A stretch of 52,872 bases of DNA from Mycobacterium asiaticum (GTDB lineage: Bacteria; Actinomycetota; Actinomycetes; Mycobacteriales; Mycobacteriaceae). The position numbers were made by a program, and so were the translations under genes. The notes under the pieces were generated by a model that saw nothing but the letters and a program-made list of their open reading frames with translations, searched no databases and was not told the origin of the DNA. This document shows, piece by piece, positions 1-8,813 of this stretch (its first letter is position 1; every line of letters begins with the position of its first letter). The stretch covers positions 1 to 52,872 of the forward strand of contig NZ_LZKQ01000337.1 of assembly GCF_001668675.1 (NCBI RefSeq). Reading direction: 5' to 3'.

Positions 1-39
1 ACCGGCAAGGGCGGCAGAGGCGGTAACGGCGGAGCCTAG
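1..39 (+). CDS. PE_PGRS family protein, 3' end only
   Basis: The first 13 codons of the window read in frame 1 as TGKGGRGGNGGA followed by TAG at 37-39. This Gly-Gly-X pattern, with Asn and Ala in the X positions, is the signature of the PGRS region of mycobacterial PE_PGRS surface or secreted proteins. Only the last 12 residues are inside the window, so the PE domain cannot be checked. It converges on the metalloprotease-like gene, whose stop is at 51. A 10-base direct repeat, AGCCTAGGTC, occurs at 33-42 and 48-57 and spans both stop codons. Another Gly-rich protein is possible but unlikely. Confidence 0.6.
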   Translation, partial: TGKGGRGGNGGA

Positions 40-50
40 GTCAGCCCAGC

Positions 51-1424
51 CTAGGTCGACGTATCCCCAGGCTCAGGGTCGTCGGTGTCGCGCCCCAGTT
101 CGGCTTCCAAGTCGGAGAGGGCCTCGTCGATCCCGCTGGTGTCGCCGCCGATGACGCGGTCGATGAACGCTGCCGGGTCGTCCAGGTCGTCCGCCCCCGG
201 CAGCAGGTCCGGGTGCTGCCAGACCGCGTCGCGGGCATCCATTCCGGCGGCCTCGGTGAGGCGTGCCCACAGCGCTGCGGCCTCTCGCAGTTTGCGCGGC
301 CGCAGCTCCAGCCCGACCAGAGTGGCGAAGGTCTGCTCGGCGGGGCCGCCGCTGGCCCGGCGCCGGCGCAGCGTTTCGCTCAGCGCCGCTTCACCCGGAA
401 GCCGCTCACCCAGCGCGTCCGTCACGACCGTCTGCACCCAGCCCTCGATCAGCGCAAGCAGCGTCTCGAGCCGTTCGAGCGCCTGAGTCTGGGCGGGCGT
501 CGCCTTCGGCTCGAACACGCCCTGGCTCAGCAGTTGCTCCATCGCGGCGGGATCGGCCAGCGACGCCGGGTTGAAGTCGCGGGCCAGTTCCTCGATGCCC
601 GACATGTCGATCTTGATGCCCATCGCGTACGCCTCGACCGCTCCCAAAAGCTGGCTCGGCAGCCACGGAACATGGCTGAACAGCCGATGATGCGCGGCTT
701 CGCGCGCGGCCAGGAACGTCATGATCTCGCTGCGCGGCTGCTCGAGGCCCGCGGCAAAAGACTCCACCGCATCCGGCAGGATCGCGGCCACTCCCTTGGG
801 CCCGAGCGGCAGGCCGACCTCCGTCGACGTCAGCACCTCCCGGGACAGCCGGCCCAGCGCCTGGCCCAACTGCGATCCGAACGCCACGCCGCCCATCTGC
901 GACATCATCTGCAGCAGCGGGCCGGCCATGCTCTTGGCTTCCTCCGGCAGCGACTGCACCCACACCGCCGAAATCTGCTGGGCCATCGGGTCGCACAGCC
1001 GCTTCCAGGTCTGCAGCGTGTTGTCGACCCAGTCAGAAGGGCTCCAGCCCACCGCTTTGGTGGTGCCGGCGGGCAGCGCCGTCGCCCCGTTCAACCAGGT
1101 CTCCGCCAGATGCACGGCATCGGAGATGGCCGAGTTCGTGGCCGCCGGGATGGGCGCGACGAAGCCGATCGAGCTGGTCGCGACCTGACGGGCCAGGTCG
1201 TAGTTGACCGGGCCCGTGTCTTTGCCGGAGGTCATGGCGCTCCCGACGCCACCGAACATCTCACCCAGCCGGGTGAACAGCTGGCCGAGGTTGGCCATGT
1301 CGAACTCGCCGCCCAGGGGGAAACCGAACGGGTTGGCACCCGATCCGGAGTCGGGATCGTCCTTCCCACGCTTGTCGCGCTCGGGGTCGTCGCCCGCGGA
1401 GAAGCCGAAAGGCAGGTCAGCCAT
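51..1424 (-). CDS. Zincin-like hydrolase / DUF2342 family (Rv3195-like)
   Basis: A protein of 457 residues resembling mycobacterial Rv3195, an actinobacterial family annotated as zinc-dependent metallopeptidase-like or putative hydrolase. The N-terminus begins MADLPFGFSAGDDPE, as in the family. The middle contains the zincin-like stretch REAAHHRLFSHVPWL, in which Glu and paired His residues replace a strict HExxH; the real catalytic status is not proven. There is no signal peptide or membrane segment. An upstream in-frame GTG at 1442 would add six residues (MGTVEP); I prefer ATG at 1424 because it matches the family N-terminus, though neither start has a strong ribosome site. It diverges from the PDZ protease gene across about 86 bases. 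The C-terminus is acidic and Asp-rich. Confidence 0.85.
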   Translation of the reverse strand: MADLPFGFSAGDDPERDKRGKDDPDSGSGANPFGFPLGGEFDMANLGQLFTRLGEMFGGVGSAMTSGKDTGPVNYDLARQVATSSIGFVAPIPAATNSAISDAVHLAETWLNGATALPAGTTKAVGWSPSDWVDNTLQTWKRLCDPMAQQISAVWVQSLPEEAKSMAGPLLQMMSQMGGVAFGSQLGQALGRLSREVLTSTEVGLPLGPKGVAAILPDAVESFAAGLEQPRSEIMTFLAAREAAHHRLFSHVPWLPSQLLGAVEAYAMGIKIDMSGIEELARDFNPASLADPAAMEQLLSQGVFEPKATPAQTQALERLETLLALIEGWVQTVVTDALGERLPGEAALSETLRRRRASGGPAEQTFATLVGLELRPRKLREAAALWARLTEAAGMDARDAVWQHPDLLPGADDLDDPAAFIDRVIGGDTSGIDEALSDLEAELGRDTDDPEPGDTST

Positions 1425-1510
1425 AGGCTCAACGGTACCCACCGCCGAAACAGAAAGCGCGGTCCCCGGTCACGCTCGCAGCTGAACCGGTCTGTCCGGC
1501 GCCGTCTAAG

Positions 1511-2542
1511 GTGAGCGGCGTGAACAGGCGGATTTTGACCCTGATGGTCGCGCTGGTCCCCATCGTGGTGTTCGGCGTGCTCCTGGCGGTGGTGACGGTG
1601 CCGTTCGTGTCACTGGGCCCCGGTCCGACGTTCGACACCCTGGGCGAGGTCGACGGCAAGCAGGTCGTCCAGATCGAGGGAACCCAGACGCACCCGACAT
1701 CGGGCCACCTGAATATGACGACGGTGTCCCAACGCGACGACCTGACCCTCGGTGAAGCCCTCACGCTGTGGATCTCCGGGCAGGAGCAGCTGGTGCCGCG
1801 GGACCTGATCTACCCGCCGGGCAAGTCGCGCGACGAGGTCGACAAGGCCAACAACGCCGACTTCAAGAACTCCGAGGACAGCGCCGAGTACGCAGCGCTC
1901 GGCTACCTGAAGTATCCCGAAGCGGTCACCATCGCTTCGGTTAGCGAAGGCGGCCCGTCGGTGGGCAAACTCAAGCCGGGCGACGCCATCGACGCCGTCG
2001 ACCGCACCCCGGTCGCCAATGTGGAGCAATTCACCGGTTTGCTCAAGAAGACGAAGCCCGGCCAGGTGGTGACGATCGACTACCGCCGCAAGAACGAGCC
2101 CGCGGGCGTCGCGCAGATCACGCTGGGCACCAATAAGGATCGCGACTACGGGTTCTTGGGGGTCGCGGTGCTGGATGCGCCGTGGGCACCGTTCTCGGTG
2201 AGCTTCAACCTGGCCAACATCGGCGGGCCGTCCGCCGGGCTGATGTTCAGCCTGGCGGTGGTGGACAAGCTCACCACCGGCGACCTGGCCGGTTCCACGT
2301 TCGTCGCGGGCACCGGGACGATCAGCGTCGACGGCAAGGTGGGGCCCATCGGTGGCATCACCCACAAGATGGCCGCGGCCCGGGCGGCCGGCGCCACGGT
2401 GTTCCTGGTGCCCGCGAAGAACTGCTACGAGGCGGTTTCGCAGATTCCGGCCGGGTTGAAGCTGGTGAAGGTCGAGACGCTGGGTTCGGCCGTGGACGCT
2501 TTACACGCGATGACGTCTGGCGGGCCCACCCCGAGTTGCTAG
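1511..2542 (+). CDS. PDZ-domain Lon-type serine protease (YlbL / Rv3194c-like)
   Basis: A membrane-anchored protease of 343 residues. Residues about 8-31 form one N-terminal membrane segment, so the rest is probably extracytoplasmic. A PDZ domain lies around 125-205 (AVTIASVSEGGPSVGKLKPGD). The C-terminal Lon-type proteolytic domain carries the Ser-Lys dyad: Ser241 in NIGGPSAGLMFSL and Lys286 in GGITHKMAAA. The start is GTG at 1511 (MSGVNRRIL). It diverges from the DUF2342 gene and lies 86 bases upstream of the UPF0182 gene on the same strand, the same grouping as Rv3195-Rv3194c-Rv3193c. The substrate is unknown. Confidence 0.9.
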   Translation: MSGVNRRILTLMVALVPIVVFGVLLAVVTVPFVSLGPGPTFDTLGEVDGKQVVQIEGTQTHPTSGHLNMTTVSQRDDLTLGEALTLWISGQEQLVPRDLIYPPGKSRDEVDKANNADFKNSEDSAEYAALGYLKYPEAVTIASVSEGGPSVGKLKPGDAIDAVDRTPVANVEQFTGLLKKTKPGQVVTIDYRRKNEPAGVAQITLGTNKDRDYGFLGVAVLDAPWAPFSVSFNLANIGGPSAGLMFSLAVVDKLTTGDLAGSTFVAGTGTISVDGKVGPIGGITHKMAAARAAGATVFLVPAKNCYEAVSQIPAGLKLVKVETLGSAVDALHAMTSGGPTPSC

Positions 2543-2628
2543 CCGGGTTGCTGATCGGGCCATCCGGCCCCGGCCGCCCGGTGCGTAGAGTTGTGACCGT
2601 CGGGGAAACAGAGCAGGGAGCGTAACCA

Positions 2629-5613
2629 GTGGGAATGCGGCCGGCCGCCAGGATGCCGAAGCTGACCCGGCGCAGCCGGATCCTGATCCTGATCGCACTG
2701 GGTGCGATCGTGTTGCTGCTGGCCGGCCCGCGTCTTATCGACGCTTACGTGGACTGGTTGTGGTTCGGTGAATTGGGTTATCGCTCGGTGTTCAGCACCG
2801 TGCTGGTCACCCGCATCGTGGTGTTTCTGGTGGCGGGCCTGCTGGTCGGCGGCATCGTGTTCGGCGCTTTGGCGCTGGCCTACCGGACTCGCCCGGTGTT
2901 CGTCCCGAGCAACGACAACGACCCAGTGGCGCGGTATCGCGCGGTTGTGCTGCAGCGTCTGCGGTTAGTGGGCATCGGTGTGCCCGCCGCGATCGGCCTG
3001 CTGGCCGGGGTGGTGGCGCAGAGCTACTGGGTGCGGATCCAGTTGTTCCTGCACGGCGGGGACTTCGGGATCAGGGATCCGCAGTTCGGCAAGGATCTCG
3101 GGTTCTACGCCTTCGAGTTGCCGTTCTACCGGCTGGTGCTCAGCTACCTGTTTGTCTCGGTGTTCCTGGCTCTCGTCGCGAGTCTGGTGGCGCACTACCT
3201 GTTCGGCGGGATCCGGCTGTCCGGGCGCGCCGGTGCGCTGAGTCGGTCGGCCAGGATCCAACTGATCAGCCTGGTCGGTGTGCTGGTGCTGCTCAAAGCC
3301 GTTGCCTACTGGCTGGATCGGTACGAACTGCTGTCGCACACCCGCGGTGGCAAGCCGTTCACCGGTGCCGGCTACACCGACATCAATGCCGTGCTGCCCG
3401 CGAAACTGATCCTGATGGCGATCGCGCTGATCTGCGCGGCGGCGGTGTTCTCCGCCATCACGCTGCGGGACCTGCGCATTCCGGCGATCGGGCTGGTGTT
3501 GCTGCTGCTCTCATCGCTGATCGTGGGCGCCGGCTGGCCGCTGATCGTCGAGCAGATCAGCGTCAAACCCAATGCGGCGCAGAAGGAAAGCGAATACATC
3601 AGCCGAAGTATCACCGCGACCCGGCAAGCGTACGGTCTGACGCCCGACGTGGTGACCTACCGTAACTACACCGGCGACGGGCAAGCCACGGCGCAGCAGG
3701 TCGCCGCCGACCGCGCGACCACGTCCAACATCAGGTTGCTCGATCCGACCATCGTCAGCCCCGCCTTCACCCAATTCCAGCAGGGCAAGAACTTCTACAA
3801 CTTCCCCGACCAGCTGTCCATCGACCGCTACCTCGACCGCAACGGCAACCTGCGCGACTATGTCGTGGCCGCAAGGGAACTCAACCCCGACCGGCTGATC
3901 GAAAATCAGCGCGACTGGATCAACCGGCATACCGTCTACACCCACGGCAATGGGTTCATCGCCTCGCCGGCCAACACCGTGCGCGGGGTCGCCAACGACC
4001 CGAACCAGAATGGCGGCTACCCGGAGTTCCTGGTCAACGTCGTCGGCGCCAACGGCAACGTGATCTCCGACGGTCCAGCGCCGCTGGACCAGCCGCGGAT
4101 CTACTTCGGACCGGTCATCTCCAACACGTCGGCCGACTACGCGATCGTGGGGAAGACCGGGGCCGACCGCGAATACGACTATGAGACCAGCACGGAAACC
4201 AAGAATTACACCTACACCGGCTCCGGTGGCGTTCCGATCGGCAGCTGGCTGTCCCGCACTGTGTTCGCAGCGAAGTTCGCCGAGCGAAACTTCTTGTTCT
4301 CCAACGTGATCGGCAACAACAGCCGGATCCTGTTCAACCGCGACCCGGCCCAGCGGGTGGAGGCGGTGGCGCCCTGGCTGACCACCGACAGCTCCGTCTA
4401 CCCGGCGGTCGTCAACAAGCGACTGGTCTGGATCATCGACGGCTACACCACGCTGGACAACTACCCGTACTCCGAACTGACCTCCCTGTCATCGGCGACC
4501 GCGGACTCCACCGAAGTGGCGTTCAACCGGCTGGCTCCCGACAAGAAGGTTTCCTACATCCGCAATTCGGTGAAGGCGACGGTAGATGCGTACGACGGCA
4601 CCGTCTCGCTCTACGAGCAGGACGAGAACGACCCGGTGCTCAAAGCGTGGATGCGGGTCTTCCCCGGAACCGTGAAGCCCAAGAGCGACATCTCGCCCGA
4701 GTTGGCCGAACACCTGCGCTATCCCGAAGACCTGTTCAAGGTGCAGCGCATGCTGCTGGCCAAGTATCACGTCAACGATCCGGTGACGTTCTTCTCCACG
4801 TCGGACTTCTGGGACGTGCCGCTGGACCCGAATCCGACCGCCAGCAGCTATCAGCCGCCGTACTACATCGTCGCGAAAAACATTGCGAAAAATGATAATT
4901 CGGCGTCGTATCAGTTGACCAGCGCGATGAACAGGTTCAAGCGCGACTATCTGGCCGCCTACATCACGGCCAGTTCCGATCCGTCCACCTACGGCAAGAT
5001 CACGGTGCTGACAATCCCCGGCCAGGTCAACGGTCCCAAGTTGGCCAACAATGCGATCACCACCGATCCGGCGGTGTCCCAGGACCTCGGTGTGATCGGT
5101 CGTGACAACCAGAACCGGATCCGCTGGGGCAACCTGCTCACCCTCCCGGTGGGCCAGGGCGGGCTGCTTTACGTCGAACCGGTCTACGCCTCGCCGGGTG
5201 CCAGTGATGCGGCATCGTCGTATCCACGCCTGATCCGGGTGGCGATGATGTACAACGACAAGGTCGGCTACGGCCCCACTGTGGGCGACGCGCTGACCGC
5301 ATTGTTCGGTCCCGGCGCGGGTGCGGCAGCCACCGGAATCCAGCCGACCGAGGCCGGTGCCCCGGCGAGTCCGCCGGCGAACCTGCCGGCACCCCCGGCG
5401 GCTGGGCCCGGGACACCACCCCCAACCGCGGCCGTACCGCCGCCACCGGACGGTGCGCAAACCCTCTCACCCGCCAAAGCCGCTGCGCTGCAAGAGATTC
5501 AGGCTGCGATTGGCGCAGCACGGGACGCGCAGAAGAAGGGCGACTTCGCCGGTTACGGGTCGGCGCTGCAGCGGCTTGACGAAGCCATCACCAAGTTCAA
5601 CAACGCCAGGTAG
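2629..5613 (+). CDS. UPF0182 family large membrane protein (Rv3193c-like)
   Basis: A protein of 994 residues that closely matches my memory of M. tuberculosis Rv3193c along its length. Six or seven hydrophobic segments fill roughly residues 15-310. A large soluble, probably extracytoplasmic, domain follows (about 315-880), then a Pro/Ala-rich linker (about 900-945) and a C-terminal helix (LQEIQAAIGAARDAQKKGDF). The function is unknown; the family is conserved in Actinobacteria. The start is GTG at 2629, preceded by GGGAGCG at about 2616; ATG at 2635 is an alternative two codons in. The preceding gene on the same strand is the PDZ protease, so both may act at the envelope, but this is inference. 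Confidence 0.93.
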   Translation: MGMRPAARMPKLTRRSRILILIALGAIVLLLAGPRLIDAYVDWLWFGELGYRSVFSTVLVTRIVVFLVAGLLVGGIVFGALALAYRTRPVFVPSNDNDPVARYRAVVLQRLRLVGIGVPAAIGLLAGVVAQSYWVRIQLFLHGGDFGIRDPQFGKDLGFYAFELPFYRLVLSYLFVSVFLALVASLVAHYLFGGIRLSGRAGALSRSARIQLISLVGVLVLLKAVAYWLDRYELLSHTRGGKPFTGAGYTDINAVLPAKLILMAIALICAAAVFSAITLRDLRIPAIGLVLLLLSSLIVGAGWPLIVEQISVKPNAAQKESEYISRSITATRQAYGLTPDVVTYRNYTGDGQATAQQVAADRATTSNIRLLDPTIVSPAFTQFQQGKNFYNFPDQLSIDRYLDRNGNLRDYVVAARELNPDRLIENQRDWINRHTVYTHGNGFIASPANTVRGVANDPNQNGGYPEFLVNVVGANGNVISDGPAPLDQPRIYFGPVISNTSADYAIVGKTGADREYDYETSTETKNYTYTGSGGVPIGSWLSRTVFAAKFAERNFLFSNVIGNNSRILFNRDPAQRVEAVAPWLTTDSSVYPAVVNKRLVWIIDGYTTLDNYPYSELTSLSSATADSTEVAFNRLAPDKKVSYIRNSVKATVDAYDGTVSLYEQDENDPVLKAWMRVFPGTVKPKSDISPELAEHLRYPEDLFKVQRMLLAKYHVNDPVTFFSTSDFWDVPLDPNPTASSYQPPYYIVAKNIAKNDNSASYQLTSAMNRFKRDYLAAYITASSDPSTYGKITVLTIPGQVNGPKLANNAITTDPAVSQDLGVIGRDNQNRIRWGNLLTLPVGQGGLLYVEPVYASPGASDAASSYPRLIRVAMMYNDKVGYGPTVGDALTALFGPGAGAAATGIQPTEAGAPASPPANLPAPPAAGPGTPPPTAAVPPPPDGAQTLSPAKAAALQEIQAAIGAARDAQKKGDFAGYGSALQRLDEAITKFNNAR

Positions 5614-5890
5614 GTCTCGGGCACCTTCGGCGGCGAGCGCGCGTGTCCGCAACGTTTCGGGCGTGCCGAAGCCCGCAAAGCGTGTAACTTCAGCCACGCT
5701 GCGGCCTGCATCGAGGGCGCCTCGCACCATGTCGACTCGAATTAATTCGACGTAGCGGACCGGTTGGCTTCGGTGAACACCTCGGCGGGTCTGGCCGCAT
5801 CCAGCAAGTTCACCCGCTCGAGACGACGATCACCACCACGCGAGGCGTTGCGTCTTCGACGGCCCGACGGCCCGACGGCCACCGGACCAT
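5605..5890 (-). pseudogene. Remnant of a GlxA-type (DJ-1/PfpI + AraC) regulator with a large internal deletion
   Basis: Read on the minus strand, an N-terminal piece (ATPRVVVIVV, then in another frame VNLLDAARPAEVFTEANR) matches the start of the intact regulator at 8814-9839 (VVIVVFDDVTMLDVAGAGEVFAEANR). Immediately afterwards the sequence becomes RYVELIRVDMVRGALDAGR, then FAGFGTPETLR, which matches the far C-terminal HTH of the same protein (RYVELVRVDAARAALDAGR, LSGFGSAESLR). About 240 residues between these pieces are missing. A further frame change gives KVPETY near 5610, the usual family ending, so the tail overlaps the UPF0182 stop. Possible start ATG at 5890. At least two frameshifts plus the deletion make a working product very unlikely. 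The matching is by eye. Confidence 0.7.
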
Positions 5891-6026
5891 GGTGCGCGTC
5901 AACCACTTCGGGTTCACGCGCTACATGTCGCACTTTGTTGGACGGAGGACGCAAATTGCGCGGCCGGGACAGCCCCGCGACACCGCACACTCATGTCGTC
6001 ATCACATCAACCCGCGGAGAAGATGA

Positions 6027-7583
6027 ATGCTCCCTTCTGGCGTCGCTGCACGTTATGACTTCGTGGTCTGTGGGTCCGGATCGTCCGGCTCCGCGGTCGC
6101 GGGCCGCCTAGCCGAAAACCCGGACGTCACGGTGTTATTGCTGGAAGCGGGCGGTAGCGACGATGTAACCGCCGTTCGCGATCCCGCCCAATGGGCAGTC
6201 AACCTTGGCAGCGAGCGCGACTGGGGTTACGTCTCGCAACCGAGTGTCGACCTCAACGGCAGATCGACCCTGCTCTCCATGGGTAAGGTGCTGGGGGGAG
6301 GGTCAAGTATCAATGTGATGGTTTGGGCGCAGGGACATTCCAGCGATTGGGACTACTTTGCTGCGGAGTCCGGTGACGACGCGTGGGCTTATCGATCGGT
6401 CCTAGACGTCTACCGGCGAATAGAAGATTGGCACGGGCCGGACGACCCCGAATACCGCGGATCGGGCGGTCCCATGTTCATCGCTCCTGCATCCGATCCG
6501 AACCCGTTGGCGCCTGCCGTCGTTGATGCAGCGAGGTCGGTCGGGATCCCTAGCTGTCGCAGTAGTAACGGCTCGATTATGGAGGGTGACGGCGGCGCAG
6601 CGATCGCCGATTTGACATTGCGAGACGGGTCCCGACAGTCGGTGTTCCGTTCATACGTCCAGCCCCTCCTACATTGCCCGAACCTGACGGTTCTCACTGC
6701 CGCTACCGTGACGCGCCTGGTCTTCGACAGGAACCGTGTTGTGGCAGTGCAATTTTTGTACGACGGCAAGCCCCACCTCGTTGCGGCCAATTACGAGGTG
6801 ATCGTCTCGTTGGGCGCGGTGCACACCCCGCAGATACTGATGCGGTCAGGCATCGGTGATGCGGACGACCTGCGGCCTTTCGGCATTCCCGTAGTGACGC
6901 ATCTGCCCGGAGTCGGTCATAACTATCAGAACCATCCGCGCATCGACTGCATGTGGGAGTGGCGACGGGTCATTGAGCCACGCAACAACGGGGCCGAGGC
7001 AACGATCTTCTGGATGAGCGATCCAAAGCTGGCAGCGCCGGACCTACAGATCAGCCTGGTAGAAGTACCGCTCTGCAGCCGGGAAAGCGCAATACGCTAC
7101 CGCGTACCGGAGCACGCGTGGACGATGTGCGCCGGGGTACTGCAGCCCAAGAGTCGTGGCCAGGTCCGACTTTCCGGTCCGAATCCGAGTGATCGGGCGG
7201 TGATCGAAGCAAACATGCTGGCGGACCCTGACGACATGAATACCGCTCTCGCCGGCATTGACCTATGCCGGGACATCGGCAATGCGGCGTCGCTGCAGCC
7301 TTTCAGCAACGGTGAAGTGATGCCCGGTGCTCTCACGCGCAGCGAAATGATTGATTTCGTCCGTAATGCCGCAGAAAGTCATTTCCACCCCTGTGGCACA
7401 ACGAAAATGGGGCGAGACAGCATGTCGGTTGTGGACGGAAGCCTGAAAGTTTATGGCGTCGAGGGACTTCGGATCGCTGACGCATCGATCATGCCCCGCA
7501 TCACGACGGGCAACACGATGGCGCCGTGCGTCGTGATCGGAGAGCGAGCGGCCGACTTTCTGAAAGCAGAGCACGGGTTATAA
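6027..7583 (+). CDS. GMC family FAD-dependent oxidoreductase (choline dehydrogenase-like)
   Basis: A protein of 518 residues, the usual GMC length. The N-terminal Rossmann FAD motif is GSGSSGSAVAGRLAE (residues about 16-30). The signature GGGSSINVMVW lies near residue 90. The C-terminal GMC_oxred_C domain has FHPCGTTKMG with the catalytic base candidate His454, and GNTMAP with Asn496 in place of a second His, a common His/Asn pair. The family oxidises alcohols; the substrate cannot be read. The start is ATG at 6027, with GGAG six to ten bases before it. Codon use is less GC-biased than in the flanking housekeeping genes, consistent with acquisition. It is followed after 60 bases by a cupin gene with its own promoter. 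Confidence 0.88.
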   Translation: MLPSGVAARYDFVVCGSGSSGSAVAGRLAENPDVTVLLLEAGGSDDVTAVRDPAQWAVNLGSERDWGYVSQPSVDLNGRSTLLSMGKVLGGGSSINVMVWAQGHSSDWDYFAAESGDDAWAYRSVLDVYRRIEDWHGPDDPEYRGSGGPMFIAPASDPNPLAPAVVDAARSVGIPSCRSSNGSIMEGDGGAAIADLTLRDGSRQSVFRSYVQPLLHCPNLTVLTAATVTRLVFDRNRVVAVQFLYDGKPHLVAANYEVIVSLGAVHTPQILMRSGIGDADDLRPFGIPVVTHLPGVGHNYQNHPRIDCMWEWRRVIEPRNNGAEATIFWMSDPKLAAPDLQISLVEVPLCSRESAIRYRVPEHAWTMCAGVLQPKSRGQVRLSGPNPSDRAVIEANMLADPDDMNTALAGIDLCRDIGNAASLQPFSNGEVMPGALTRSEMIDFVRNAAESHFHPCGTTKMGRDSMSVVDGSLKVYGVEGLRIADASIMPRITTGNTMAPCVVIGERAADFLKAEHGL

Positions 7584-7630
7584 GGTCATCACCCCCCGGG
7601 CCAGGCACAGAGTATTGGGGATAGTAGCCC

Positions 7631-7643
7631 TATAATCAATAGT
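7631..7643 (+). promoter_or_regulatory. Promoter -10 (TATAAT) giving a leaderless cupin mRNA
   Basis: A perfect TATAAT sits at 7631-7636, and the ATG of the cupin gene follows seven bases later at 7644. Transcription from such a -10 would start at or within a base of the A of ATG, so the mRNA would be leaderless, a common arrangement in mycobacteria. No convincing -35 is seen. There is no ribosome site, as expected for a leaderless message. Confidence 0.6.
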
Positions 7644-8171
7644 ATGTCCTTATCTGATTCAAACTCTAGCGCCGTCCTGTCGCAACTGGCGCAGACGCCT
7701 ACGGGGCCAACCCTCGATGTCTTCGGCGGCACAGTCGAATTCGTCAGTTGGTCGGCCGAATTTTGCGTGTTGCGCGCGGTGCTGCCGCCGGGCGGCGTCG
7801 TCGCGCTACACCGGCATCCCGACGCCGAGGGTTTCTTCATCCTCTCCGGACGGCATCAGGTGCTGGTTTCCGACGGGGACAATCTGGTCTGGCGCGACGC
7901 GGTTGCGGGCGATTACGTGCGCATCCCGGGCAACGTCATGCACGCTCACCGCAACGTCGGTGACGAGCCGGCCGTCGACCTCGTCGTCACCACACCCAAA
8001 CTGGGCCGGTTCTTTCGCGAAATTGGGCGCCCCGCAACGAATCCACTGCAGCCACGCACGCCCGAGGAGGTTGCCCGGTTCGTCCGCACATCCATCGAAT
8101 ATGGCTACGTCCTGGGTACCCCCGAGGAGAACGCCGCCGTCGGCATCGATCTCCCGGCCTTCACCAGCTAG
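7644..8171 (+). CDS. Single-cupin-domain protein
   Basis: A small protein of 175 residues with one cupin barrel at about 30-120. Cupin motif 1 is seen as GGVVALHRHPDAEGFFILSG (metal ligands His, His, Glu) and motif 2 as PGNVMHAHRNVG with the closing His. This suggests a metal-binding fold such as a small dioxygenase, isomerase or ligand-binding protein; the reaction is not predictable. The C-terminal 40 residues (RTPEEVARFVRTSIEYGY) are helical. Start ATG at 7644, supported by the leaderless promoter. The stop overlaps the stop of the convergent TetR gene by four bases. The TetR may regulate this gene or the GMC gene, but no operator was identified. Confidence 0.85.
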   Translation: MSLSDSNSSAVLSQLAQTPTGPTLDVFGGTVEFVSWSAEFCVLRAVLPPGGVVALHRHPDAEGFFILSGRHQVLVSDGDNLVWRDAVAGDYVRIPGNVMHAHRNVGDEPAVDLVVTTPKLGRFFREIGRPATNPLQPRTPEEVARFVRTSIEYGYVLGTPEENAAVGIDLPAFTS

Positions 8172-8794
8172 GCCAACAGGCCCGCGCTGGCTTGCGACAG
8201 CAACCACCGCTCGGCCCGGTCCCACGACCATCCGCACTCCGTCACCAAGATGTGCCAGGCTTCCCGGCCGAAACAGAACCACAGGATGTCGGTTGCCATG
8301 GCCTGTGTCATACCGGCCGGCAACGCTTGCAGGGTGCGTAGCCGCCGCGCGGTCTTGGCCAGCGCCTGCCGATAGCCGGCGTCGGACCGCTGCAGGATCG
8401 CGGTGGCGTTCTCGTCAACTGCCGCAGCATGTTTCATCACCGCGATGATGTCGTGGTAGCGCTCGTTGTCGGTGCGCACGCCGTGCGCGGTGACACGCAG
8501 CACCTCGTCGCCGGACTTGCTGTGGCGGACCGCTGTGAGCGTCTCTCCAACAATGGGGTCTTGCATCGCCTCCTCGATGAGTGTCGCCAGGATCGCCGCC
8601 TTGCCGCCGGTACTGGCATACACCGTGGGTACCGCCAAACAGGCTTCGGTCGCGATGTCATTGACGGTCACCCTGCCGTAGCCGCGTTCGAGGAACAGGC
8701 GCATTGCGGTTTCCAGGATGGTTTGGCGCGTGTCCAGCGCGGCTTTTGCCCTCAGGGTCGATGAGTAGCGGCGTGTGGATTTGGCCGGCCCCAT
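8168..8794 (-). CDS. TetR family transcriptional regulator
   Basis: A protein of 208 residues. The N-terminal HTH is clear: TRQTILETAMRLFLERGYGRVTV, then IATEACLAVPTVYASTGGKAAIL (residues about 21-70). The C-terminal ligand domain has Trp- and aromatic-rich segments (DILWFCFGREAWHIL), suggesting a hydrophobic effector. The start ATG at 8794 has GAGAGGA about seven bases upstream. It converges on the cupin gene with a four-base overlap and is followed after 19 bases, on the same strand, by the end of the GlxA-type regulator. Target genes are unknown. Confidence 0.88.
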   Translation of the reverse strand: MGPAKSTRRYSSTLRAKAALDTRQTILETAMRLFLERGYGRVTVNDIATEACLAVPTVYASTGGKAAILATLIEEAMQDPIVGETLTAVRHSKSGDEVLRVTAHGVRTDNERYHDIIAVMKHAAAVDENATAILQRSDAGYRQALAKTARRLRTLQALPAGMTQAMATDILWFCFGREAWHILVTECGWSWDRAERWLLSQASAGLLA

Positions 8795-8813
8795 TGCTGC
8801 ATCCTCTCAGCAA

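Noticed and set aside
1420..1460. SigF-type promoter upstream of the DUF2342 gene (GTTT and GGGTAC on the minus strand)
   Set aside because: The two boxes are only seven bases apart, far from the 15-17 needed.
213..1514. 433-residue plus-strand ORF opposite the DUF2342 gene
   Set aside because: Arg/His/Gln-rich translation typical of the antisense of a high-GC gene; the minus-strand gene is a recognisable family.
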